NCBI RefSeq assembly: GCF_036346875.1
Contig: NZ_CP107852.1
Coordinates: 5,580,001 to 5,644,000, forward strand
Reading direction: 5' to 3'
Origin: Nocardia sp. NBC_00508
Lineage (GTDB): Bacteria > Actinomycetota > Actinomycetes > Mycobacteriales > Mycobacteriaceae
Length of the DNA: 64,000 bases
The notes below the pieces were generated by a model. That model ran no database searches. It was not told the origin of the DNA and was given only the letters and a program-made list of their open reading frames with translations. The translations under genes and the position numbers were made by a program. Positions 42,909 through 50,001 of this stretch are shown one piece after another; within the stretch, counting starts at the first letter, position 1, and each line of letters starts with the position of its first letter.

Positions 42909-43265
42909 TTACTGCGGGTTGTGGTGGTGTAGTCGGTCGAGTTCCGCGTTGAGCGCGGCGTTGGTGTGGCGCAGTTCGGTGTTGGCGTCTTCGAGGTCGA
43001 GGATGCGGGCGATCGCGGCGAGGTTGACCCCTTGCGCGGTCAGGGCGGCGATGCGCGCGAGCCGCGCCAGGTCGTCGTCGCTGTAGCGGCGGGTGCCGCC
43101 GGTGCTGCGGGCTGGTGTGACCAGTCCGTGCTGCTCGTACAAGCGCAGCGAATGCATTCCCATCCCGGCCAGTTCGGCGGCCACCGAGATCCCGTACACC
43201 GCCTGCGCCGGGCCGGGCCGGTGACCGTGCCCCGTCGGGTGGTCCTCGTATCGATCCGACAGCAT
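42909..43265 (-). CDS. MerR-family regulator (HspR-like) divergent from hsp20
   Basis: 118 residues from ATG 43265, which has AAGGAGTCGA before it (an ATG 7 codons earlier is weaker). The MerR HTH spans about 24-90: YGISVAAELAGMGMHSLRLY, then EQHGLVTPARSTGGTRRYSD, followed by a C-terminal coiled coil (LEDANTELRHTNAALNAELD). The NHTH resembles HspR, the heat-shock repressor. The divergent hsp20 start is 147 bases away with an overlapping palindrome pair between them, so it probably controls hsp20 and itself. Confidence 0.87.
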   Translation of the reverse strand: MLSDRYEDHPTGHGHRPGPAQAVYGISVAAELAGMGMHSLRLYEQHGLVTPARSTGGTRRYSDDDLARLARIAALTAQGVNLAAIARILDLEDANTELRHTNAALNAELDRLHHHNPQ

Positions 43266-43345
43266 TCGACTCCTTCTCTCTGCCATCTCCAGATTACCTC
43301 CGTAGGATGCTTGCGCTCATCTCGGCAGAGTGCTAAAAAAATCTA

Positions 43346-43369
43346 TGTCAGATGACACAAGTTATCTGA
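43346..43369. promoter_or_regulatory. Nested palindromes between merR and hsp20
   Basis: TGTCA-GA-TGACA (43346-43357) overlaps a second inverted repeat, TCAGAT (43348-43353) with ATCTGA (43364-43369). It lies 44 bases before the hsp20 start and is the best operator candidate for the MerR protein. It is not the classical HspR box CTTGAGT-N7-ACTCAAG. Confidence 0.55.
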
Positions 43370-43412
43370 GTTCCCTTCGATCGAGAATGGAGTGAAGTAG
43401 GAGGTGGCGACC

Positions 43413-43832
43413 ATGCTGATGCGCACCGATCCGTTCCGGGATCTGGATCGTTTGACACAGCAGGTGTTCGGCACGCCGGCCCGTCCGGCGGTGATGCCGA
43501 TGGACGCCTGGCGCGAGGGAGACGAGTTCTTCGTCGAACTCGACCTGCCCGGCATCGACCCGGACTCGCTGGATCTGGATATCGAACGCAACGTGGTGAC
43601 TGTGCGGGCCTCGCGCCCGGAACTGGACCCCGAGCGTTCGATGATCGCCGCGGAGCGCACCCGTGGGGTGTTCAGCCGCCAGTTGTTCCTGGGGGAGAAC
43701 CTCGACACCGACGCGATCCGCGCCGACTACCGCGACGGGGTGCTGCGCCTGGTGATCCCGGTCGCGGAGAAGGCCAAGCCCCGCAAGATCGAGATCAGCC
43801 GCCACGACGAACGCGAGGCCATCAACGCCTGA
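43413..43832 (+). CDS. Small heat-shock protein, Hsp20/alpha-crystallin family
   Basis: 139 residues. N-terminal MLMRTDPFRDLDRL, then the alpha-crystallin domain (about 30-125): PMDAWREGDEFFVELDLPGI, NVVTVRASRPE, GVFSRQLFLGENLD, and YRDGVLRLVIPVAEKAKPRK with the C-terminal I-x-V-like anchor. It is an ATP-independent holdase. The ATG at 43413 is chosen because the in-frame GTG at 43404 lies inside the Shine-Dalgarno GGAGGTG. It is the likely partner of the DnaK/ClpB operon of the same island. Confidence 0.93.
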   Translation: MLMRTDPFRDLDRLTQQVFGTPARPAVMPMDAWREGDEFFVELDLPGIDPDSLDLDIERNVVTVRASRPELDPERSMIAAERTRGVFSRQLFLGENLDTDAIRADYRDGVLRLVIPVAEKAKPRKIEISRHDEREAINA

Positions 43833-43855
43833 CCCGGCAGCCTCACGCGAGTCCT

Positions 43856-44149
43856 GTGATGATGCCCGCGATGAGGTGCGCGACCGGTCACGCTGCGACC
43901 GAGCCCGGCGAGCTGTCGGGCCTGGATGCCCGGCTGCTGGGGTTGGACCCCGATCTCGAGGAACTGTTCGCCGAGATCGACCAGGTCTTGCGCGAAGCCC
44001 GGGATCGGTGGAGGTCCCCGCCACCGCGCGGACCTCGCGCACCCTGGCCACGGCAGGGCGCGCGGCGCCGGGAGGGCGGACCGCCCAGCTGCACGGACGC
44101 CGACCGGGCGTTGGGCCGGCTCGCCAGCGCGGCCCGCCCCCGGCGCTGA
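43856..44149 (+). CDS. Small Arg/Pro-rich protein after hsp20
   Basis: About 97 residues from the GTG at 43856 (ATG codons follow at once). The N-terminal half has a helical acidic segment, LDARLLGLDPDLEELFAEID and QVLREARDRW; the C-terminal half is Arg/Pro/Gly-rich and probably disordered. The LDPDLEELFAEIDxVLREA block seems conserved in small actinobacterial proteins, but I cannot name a function. It begins 23 bases after hsp20 and is likely co-transcribed. Confidence 0.5.
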   Translation: MMMPAMRCATGHAATEPGELSGLDARLLGLDPDLEELFAEIDQVLREARDRWRSPPPRGPRAPWPRQGARRREGGPPSCTDADRALGRLASAARPRR

Positions 44150-44502
44150 GAGCCTCGGTGCGGTATCCGATGACGAGTGAGAGCGAGGTGATGCCCGTCG
44201 AAGACAACGAAGACCACACGAAACCGTTCTCGCACAGAAGTGTTTTCGCGATATACGGGCCGGCGGCCGGGCCTGGTTCCTGCACACCGGCACCCGGACG
44301 TCAGGACACCCCGTCCGGCGCGTGCACAGCCACTGTCGTGGCACAGCAGCGGGCACGGCGCGCCGCCCCTCGCGGGAGCACCGGCACAGGTTCATGTTGT
44401 CCCTGCCGCCGACGGGTGGGCCCGGTCAGCATGAGGCTTCCGGGCTCACCCGGCCTTTCGCCGGATCGGCCACCCGATGGCATTCGAGGGAAGGAGACCG
44501 CC
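44150..44502. other. Gene-free stretch
   Basis: About 350 bases. A frame runs through in phase with the small acidic gene downstream, but its Pro/Ser/Arg composition and lack of a start signal argue against coding. No repeat or structured RNA was recognised. Confidence 0.45.
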
Positions 44503-44730
44503 GTGACCGCCACCTGGACCACCACCCCCGCAGGCAGCGACTTCGACCGCGTCGGCCAGAACGTTCCCGTCCGGGACAGCGACCTCGACATCGGCCTGGG
44601 CACCACCACGCTGCACCCACTCGCCGAGGCCCTGCGCGCAGCGATCGAGACTGCCGACCTCACCGACCGTATCGATCAAGCCTTGATCACCCCACACGAT
44701 GATGACGACTACGACTACCCCGCCTGCTGA
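44503..44730 (+). CDS. Small acidic protein
   Basis: 75 residues from GTG 44503, preceded by GGGAAGGAGACCGCC (good ribosome binding site). Contains VRDSDLDIGLGTTTLHPLAE and ALRAAIETADLTDRIDQALI and ends with an Asp/Tyr cluster, HDDDDYDYPAC. Strongly acidic with a single C-terminal Cys. No family recognised; its place in the stress island suggests a related role (inference). Confidence 0.55.
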   Translation: MTATWTTTPAGSDFDRVGQNVPVRDSDLDIGLGTTTLHPLAEALRAAIETADLTDRIDQALITPHDDDDYDYPAC

Positions 44731-44933
44731 CCACAGCACCCGGACCCGCACTACCTACCGGCCGACCCCGCTATGGCCAGGCGCGACCGGCATAAGCCAG
44801 GCAGCCAGGGGGCCGGATCTCGATATCGACGCCGTGCCGGTATCAGTCGGCGCCTGCTACACGCGCCGACCCGGCGCCGACGAAGTCATCGTGAGACTCG
44901 TACGCGGTTTTCCGCGCTCAACATCCAGGCCCT

Positions 44934-45118
44934 GGCCCGCCGATCATCGACGGAACGCTGACCTTCGAACAAGCATGCGCCTGGGACCCGGTCATCAATC
45001 CACTCGAGACGCAGCCACCACAGTGGCCGCCGGGCACGGAACACCTGTACCACAGCGTGACTTTCGGTCATCTGGTTGGCGAGATCGGGCGCCGGGTCTC
45101 CGGCGGTCCTGATCCGCG
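44934..45118 (+). pseudogene. Remnant of a beta-lactamase-fold serine hydrolase
   Basis: The plus strand reads PIIDGTLTFEQACAWDPVIN, then PQWPPGTEHLYHSVTFGHLV and GEIGRRVSGG. This matches the internal segment of EstB/LipL-type serine beta-lactamase family esterases, where PGTxHxYHxxTYGxLVGExxRR surrounds the catalytic Tyr. Neither the SxxK nucleophile motif nor the C-terminus is present and no start exists, so it is a decayed fragment. Confidence 0.7.
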
Positions 45119-45222
45119 ATCACCATCAGCAGCGGTGTCGGAGACACGCGACGCAGGAACGCTTCCGGTGCGTAGGACTGGAACTTGTCGACGCTGGAGA
45201 GGGTGAGGAGGTGCCTGACACC
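45090..45222 (-). pseudogene. Remnant of an alpha/beta hydrolase
   Basis: The minus strand reads RHLLTLSSVDKFQSYAPEAF, then LRRVSPTPLLMVIADQD. This resembles the C-terminal part of dienelactone-hydrolase-like alpha/beta hydrolases (SPTPLLMVxAxxD precedes the acid residue). The flanking catalytic segments are gone. It abuts and slightly overlaps the convergent serine hydrolase fragment, so the segment is a small graveyard. Confidence 0.6.
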
Positions 45223-45311
45223 AGCGCGTTCGGGCCGTGACCGAGCACGACCACCGCCATCCCGCGAACCGCTGTCCGGGTCATCCCGCACAGAGTGAAT
45301 GAGAGCGAATC

Positions 45312-45599
45312 ATGGCACTCGACACGACCGACCTATTCATCACCAGCGACATCACTCCGGAAATCGCGCGCTACGTGCCCGACTTCGCTGGCGGCAGCTG
45401 GGAACTCAGCTGGCTGCCGAATATCGCATTGACACGCGAGCAGGCGGTGAACGGAATGGTCCTCGACGAGATCCTGAACGACCACGGCACTGCCGACAAC
45501 GAACTCGCGCTCGAATTGGCCGCCCTCCGCGCCGCCGACCTCGGTCTCGATCATCGCCTCGGCGTGACCGCCCGGCCGGGAGCCGACCGGGCGACATAG
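45312..45599 (+). CDS. Small protein of unknown function
   Basis: 95 residues. ATG 45312 is preceded by GAATGAGAGCGAATC. The sequence MALDTTDLFITSDITPEIAR continues with GGSWELSWLPNIALTREQAV and NELALELAALRAADLGLD: a mixed, non-repetitive composition typical of a real soluble protein, mildly acidic. No domain recognised. It ends 29 bases from the convergent PucR gene. Confidence 0.6.
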   Translation: MALDTTDLFITSDITPEIARYVPDFAGGSWELSWLPNIALTREQAVNGMVLDEILNDHGTADNELALELAALRAADLGLDHRLGVTARPGADRAT

Positions 45600-45628
45600 G
45601 ATCCGACTCCGAGTCTGCAGCGCTGATA

Positions 45629-47302
45629 TCAGGTCTCGCCTGGGAGGTGTACGGCGGACAGGAATTGCCAGACGCGGGTCGCGGCTTGCAAGTTGAAGCG
45701 GGTGTTGACGTCACGCAGGTCGAAGCCGGTGATTTCCCGGATGCGCCCGAGGCGATAGCGCAGGGTGCTGCGGTGGATGTGCAGTGCGGCGGCGGAATCG
45801 TCGTAGTTGCCGCCACATTCGAGGTATTGGCTCAAGGTGTGGACGAGGTCGGTGTTGCGGGTTCGATCATAGTCGAGGAGCGCGCCGAGCCATTCACGCA
45901 TGAATTCTTCGACCTGGCCGTCGGTATGGGCGGCGTCGACCAGGCGGTAGAAGCCGAGTTCGTCGAATGCGGTCGCGCCGTCGGGTGTTCGGGATCGCAG
46001 CCGGATATTGATGGCGCGGCGCGCGTCGGCGAAGGCACCGGCGAAATGGCTCGGCTGGTCGCAGCGGCCGCTGATACCGATGGCCACCGGTGTCGTGTCG
46101 AGGTGTTCGCGGATGGCGTGGTGCAGGGCGACCGGATCGGGTCGGCGGTCGGTGATCAGCACCACCATCCCGGCGTGGCGTCCCGGAATGTAGTGCAGGT
46201 CCAGCGCGGTCGCGGCGCGGCCTACTGCCTCGGCGACCGCGCTGCCGGTGCTGTGCACCAGGACGAGGTAGTGCTGACCGTGCAGGTCGTGTCCCAATGC
46301 CTCGGCCCTGGCCAAGGCGCTGTCGTTGTCGGTACCGGACAGCAGATCGTCGACCAGGTCGCGGCGCAGTCGCAGCTCCATCTCGGCGACATTGCGTTGA
46401 TGCGAGAGTTCGAGCGCGAGAACGGTACTGCCGTAGCTGAGGGCGAAGAGGTTCTCGTCGGTCACCCGATGGTCGGGGTCGACCAGCGCGAGTGTGCCGA
46501 GGATTTCGGCGCGCGGTTTCACCAGGATGACTACCCGGTCGTGTATGCGGAGAGGCGCGTTGGCTGTGGCGAGCCGGTGCAGCAATTGCTCACGTTCCTG
46601 CGGTGAGGGCTTCGGGTAACGGTCCGGCAGACCAGGCCCGGACCAGGCCCTCAGGTTGCCGAAGGGGTCTTCGATCGCTACGGGTAGCCCGGACACCTGA
46701 GCGAGGGCGTCCGCGATCCCGTGCTCCCCGCCGCCGTACGCCGCAGCGCCGGCGAGCACTTCGTGTACCCGCATCTGGCTCTCCAGTCGGACCACACTGG
46801 CGGATAGGTGCTGGTTTATCTCGGTCAATTGGATGGCGTGGGCGACCGACTGTTCACGCAGTGCGGCATTCGCCAGCGCCGCACCGGTCAACTGAGCCAG
46901 CACGGTGAGCAGGAAGATCTCGTCCGCCCGTGGTTCGTGGTCGGCAGCGACAAGCAGCGAGCCGCGTGCTCCGGTCACGCTCGACAGGGTGAACGCCCAG
47001 CCCCACTGGCCGTCGGACAGGTCGACTTTGCCCGCACCATCCTGCGCGCGGATCTGAGTGTCGAGGTCGGGCCGCGCAGGTAGCGGCGGGTAGGGCAGAA
47101 ATTCGCCGTCGACGGAGTGATAACTCGCCAGCGTGCGGCAGCACCCGAGCGATGGCACCGCCTCCGCGGCGATCCGCAGGATGTCCAGGTCCTGGTGTTC
47201 GGCGAAGAGCATCATCGACAGGGCGCACAGGGCGTGCATCGACGACAACTGGGCGCGGGCGAGCGAGTCATTGACCTGTGAACTCAACAGTTGCTGGTTC
47301 AT
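45629..47302 (-). CDS. PucR-family regulator with GAF-like domain
   Basis: 557 residues. A GAF-like sensory region at about 20-150 is followed by a linker helix, a GGDEF-like PucR middle domain (about 330-440; HYLVLVHSTGSAV, then PVAIGISGRCDQPSHFAGAF) and a C-terminal PucR HTH (about 485-545): LSQYLECGGNYDDSAAALHI, HRSTLRYRLGRIREITG. Such regulators respond to small metabolites; the target is unknown. Minus strand, with a 292-base gap to the redox gene upstream in which I see no gene. Confidence 0.88.
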   Translation of the reverse strand: MNQQLLSSQVNDSLARAQLSSMHALCALSMMLFAEHQDLDILRIAAEAVPSLGCCRTLASYHSVDGEFLPYPPLPARPDLDTQIRAQDGAGKVDLSDGQWGWAFTLSSVTGARGSLLVAADHEPRADEIFLLTVLAQLTGAALANAALREQSVAHAIQLTEINQHLSASVVRLESQMRVHEVLAGAAAYGGGEHGIADALAQVSGLPVAIEDPFGNLRAWSGPGLPDRYPKPSPQEREQLLHRLATANAPLRIHDRVVILVKPRAEILGTLALVDPDHRVTDENLFALSYGSTVLALELSHQRNVAEMELRLRRDLVDDLLSGTDNDSALARAEALGHDLHGQHYLVLVHSTGSAVAEAVGRAATALDLHYIPGRHAGMVVLITDRRPDPVALHHAIREHLDTTPVAIGISGRCDQPSHFAGAFADARRAINIRLRSRTPDGATAFDELGFYRLVDAAHTDGQVEEFMREWLGALLDYDRTRNTDLVHTLSQYLECGGNYDDSAAALHIHRSTLRYRLGRIREITGFDLRDVNTRFNLQAATRVWQFLSAVHLPGET

Positions 47303-47594
47303 GCGGATCGAGTCCGTGAGGTTAGGTGGCCGAGGTCGCGCGCCGACCTCGAAACCGCGGCGGCTTCGGTGCCCAATCCCGAATACTGACCGATCGCGTC
47401 TATCTGCCGCGAGCCCGTGACCTGCTTACATCATTGGTGTCCCACGTGCCGATGCGATGCTGCGGGCGTCGATCCTTGATGCTACACGCGATCGGCGTGT
47501 CGCGCGTGGGCCGATGTGGTAATCGAGTGTGCTGGGTGATCACTCGTCAGTGCGGAACCGTCGACATCTCCTGTCGCCCGGCACCGCATACCGA

Positions 47595-49250
47595 TCAGCG
47601 CCTTTCGAAGTATTCGTGAACCTGCCGCACCGCCATCGCGCCCTCGCCCACCGCGGAGGCAACCCGCTTGACCGAGCCGCTGCGGACGTCGCCCGCCGCG
47701 AAGACGCCGGGCACGGTTGTTTCCAGCGGCACCGGTCGCCATTCGGGATAGCGGGCGTCCTCGTCGCGGGTCCGGTACACCGCATCCGGGCCGGTGCGAA
47801 CGAAACCGTGATCGTCCAGCCCGAGGGCGCCTGCCAACCAGGCGCTACACGGTGTGGCGCCGATGAAGACGAAAAGGGCACTCACCGCGAGTGTCGCCTG
47901 CTCGCCGGTGCGATTGTCCTCGACCACGATCTCTTCGAGATCACTCGTGCCGTGCACCCCGCGGACCTCGGTATGCCGAAGTGTCGTCACGCGCGGATGC
48001 CGCTCGATCTGGTCCACCAGATATCGGGACATGCTCTTGCCGAGGTCGCCGCCCCGAATGAGCAGGTAGACACGCTCGACACGCTCGGCGAGGAACACCG
48101 TTGCCTGTCCGGCGGAGTTGCCGCCGCCGACGATCGCCACCGGACCGAGACCGCACGTGGCCGCCTCCTGGTGCGTCGCGGCGTAGTGCACACCGGTGCC
48201 CTCGAAGAGCTCGATGCCAGGCACTTCCAGCTTGCGGTATCGAGCGCCGGTGGCGAGAATGACGGCTCGGCCTACCAGCGCGCCGCCGTCGGAAAGGCGG
48301 AGCCGATGATGGCCGCCTTCGGATTCGAGACCGGTCACCTCGGCCGACACCAGAATCCGGGCGCCGAACTTTTCGGCCTGCAGTACCGCCCGCTCAGCCA
48401 GCTCGGCGCCGGATATCCCGGCAGGGAAGCCCAGGTAGTTCTCGATCCGGGAGGAGGTACCCGCCTGCCCGCCGGACGCGATCACCTCCAGCACCGCCGT
48501 GTCGAGCCCATCCGACGCGCCATACACTGCGGCGGCCAGTCCCGCCGGACCCGCACCGACGACGAGGAGATCGCAGGTGTCGTGGCCGGTGTCCGGAACG
48601 GCAAGCCCGATGGCCCGCGCAAGCTCGGCATTGGTCGGGTTGCGCAGGACCTGCTCGCCCCGCCAGATCACCACCGGGGTGTCCTCCGGTCGGACCCCGA
48701 GACTGCGCAACAACTGTTCGGCGCGACTGTCGCGCTCGAGGTCGATCCATCGGTGCGGCAATCGGTTTCGCACCGCGAATTCGCGCAACCGCCGAGTCTC
48801 GGGTGAGTAACAGGAGCCGATGATCCGGAAGCCGGAACCGAGCCCGATCAGCAAACTGCGGCGGACCAGATACGCGCGCAGGATCAGATCGCTGAGCACC
48901 GGATCGTGTTCGACCAGCGCACGGACCCGCTGCGTCGGGACGGCAAGTACCTCGCCATCCTCGACCATTTCCGCTGTGTAGAACGCGACCTGGCCCTCCA
49001 GCAGACCCAGCTCGCCGAGGAATCGGCCGGGGCCGTGCACGCGCACGATCCGGTGCGTCTGCTCGTCGCCGACGATCCCGACCTTGCCCGACAGGATCAC
49101 GAAGAAGGTATCGCTCGGCTCGCCGACCCGGACCAGCGTCTCGCCAGCGCGCACCCGCCTGCGGGTTCCGCCGACGGCGAGCGTCGCCACCTGCTCATCC
49201 GACAATCGTGGGAATGCCCCTGCGATGTCGGATGTTTCGGTCGGCGTCAC
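47595..49250 (-). CDS. cNMP-binding / thioredoxin-reductase-like flavoprotein
   Basis: 551 residues from GTG 49250 (TTG 49274 possible). Three parts: a cyclic-nucleotide-binding domain (about 15-130; GEPSDTFFVILSGKVGIVGD), a glutaredoxin-like domain (about 145-215; GSCYSPETRRLREFAVRNRL, then TPVVIWRGEQVLRNPTNAEL), and a thioredoxin-reductase-like FAD/NADPH domain with VVGAGPAGLAAAVYGA (about 229) and IVGGGNSAGQAT (about 380). The redox CxxC of true thioredoxin reductases is missing (the segment reads HYAATHQEAATC), and the glutaredoxin-like part keeps only one Cys. Last gene of the dnaK operon. Confidence 0.87.
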   Translation of the reverse strand: MTPTETSDIAGAFPRLSDEQVATLAVGGTRRRVRAGETLVRVGEPSDTFFVILSGKVGIVGDEQTHRIVRVHGPGRFLGELGLLEGQVAFYTAEMVEDGEVLAVPTQRVRALVEHDPVLSDLILRAYLVRRSLLIGLGSGFRIIGSCYSPETRRLREFAVRNRLPHRWIDLERDSRAEQLLRSLGVRPEDTPVVIWRGEQVLRNPTNAELARAIGLAVPDTGHDTCDLLVVGAGPAGLAAAVYGASDGLDTAVLEVIASGGQAGTSSRIENYLGFPAGISGAELAERAVLQAEKFGARILVSAEVTGLESEGGHHRLRLSDGGALVGRAVILATGARYRKLEVPGIELFEGTGVHYAATHQEAATCGLGPVAIVGGGNSAGQATVFLAERVERVYLLIRGGDLGKSMSRYLVDQIERHPRVTTLRHTEVRGVHGTSDLEEIVVEDNRTGEQATLAVSALFVFIGATPCSAWLAGALGLDDHGFVRTGPDAVYRTRDEDARYPEWRPVPLETTVPGVFAAGDVRSGSVKRVASAVGEGAMAVRQVHEYFERR

Positions 49251-49266
49251 GCCCGACGCGGGGTTC

Positions 49267-49533
49267 TCAGACAAAGTTCTGGTGGACGTAGCACCAGCGC
49301 CAATTTTCGCCCGGTTCCATCGATTGGACGATGGGATGGCCTGCCCCGCCCGCATGCGAACGCGCGTGCCGCATCGGCGAGGAGTCGCAGCAGCCGACGT
49401 GCCCGCAGGTCAGGCAGAGCCGCAGGTGGACCCACGGCGTCCCGAGCCGGAGGCACTCTTCACACCCTTGGGGAGTTCGGGGGGTTACCGGCCGGATCGC
49501 GGCTGCGTGCGGGTCGGTGTGCACAGAAGTCAT
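49267..49533 (-). CDS. UBP-type zinc-finger protein
   Basis: 88 residues. Cys/His ligands in PQGCEECLRLGTPWVHLRLC, LTCGHVGCCDSS, RHARSHAGGAGHPIVQS and WRWCYVHQNFV form the ZnF-UBP pattern otherwise known from deubiquitinases, common as a stand-alone domain in actinobacteria. Its role in bacteria is not established. ATG 49533 overlaps the thioredoxin stop (ATGA) and the next gene starts 16 bases after its end, so it is translationally coupled within the chaperone operon. Confidence 0.88.
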   Translation of the reverse strand: MTSVHTDPHAAAIRPVTPRTPQGCEECLRLGTPWVHLRLCLTCGHVGCCDSSPMRHARSHAGGAGHPIVQSMEPGENWRWCYVHQNFV

Positions 49534-49985
49534 GCCGTCGTCTCCTTCTTTCGGCCTTCGGCGAGCGCTTGGTCGAGCCATCGCCGCAATTCGGGCACCA
49601 GCGCGGTGCCCGCCTGCCGGGCCAAGACCTCGCCGTGCTGCAACACGAGCAGGGTCGGCACCGCACGGACGGCGAACCGTTGCGCGGTGCGGGGTGCGGC
49701 GTCCACGTCGACCTTGACCAGTTTCAGCTGGCCTGCGCGTTCGGTCGCGAGCTGCTCGAGCGCCGGGCTGACCATCAGACAGGGGCGGCACCAAGTCGCC
49801 CACAGATCGACCAGCACCGGCACCGCCCCTTCCTCGGCCACCCCGGCGAAATCATCGTCGCCCGCAGCGACGATCCACGGCAGCGGCTCATGACAATTGC
49901 CGCAACGCGGGGTTCCGGTGCCCGCCGCGGCGGGCACCCGGTTGGTCTTGCCACAATGCGGACACTTGACCTGCGCCTTTTCCAT
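49530..49985 (-). CDS. Thioredoxin 2-type protein with N-terminal zinc finger
   Basis: 151 residues from ATG 49985. An N-terminal zinc ribbon, CPHC (8-11) and CGNC (about 31-34), precedes a thioredoxin domain with active site WATWCRPCLMVSP (about 65-77) and cis-Pro in VRAVPTLLVLQHG. This is the Trx2/TrxC architecture, linked to oxidative stress. It lies 16 bases after clpB and overlaps the zinc-finger gene by four bases, tying thiol reduction to the disaggregase operon. Confidence 0.93.
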   Translation of the reverse strand: MEKAQVKCPHCGKTNRVPAAAGTGTPRCGNCHEPLPWIVAAGDDDFAGVAEEGAVPVLVDLWATWCRPCLMVSPALEQLATERAGQLKLVKVDVDAAPRTAQRFAVRAVPTLLVLQHGEVLARQAGTALVPELRRWLDQALAEGRKKETTA

Positions 49986-50001
49986 TGGCCCCACCGCTTC
50001 C

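Noticed and set aside
44150..44502. An N-terminal extension of the small acidic protein at 44503-44730
   Set aside because: The frame is open upstream, but it is Pro/Arg/Ser-rich and out of character. The GTG at 44503 has a good ribosome binding site.
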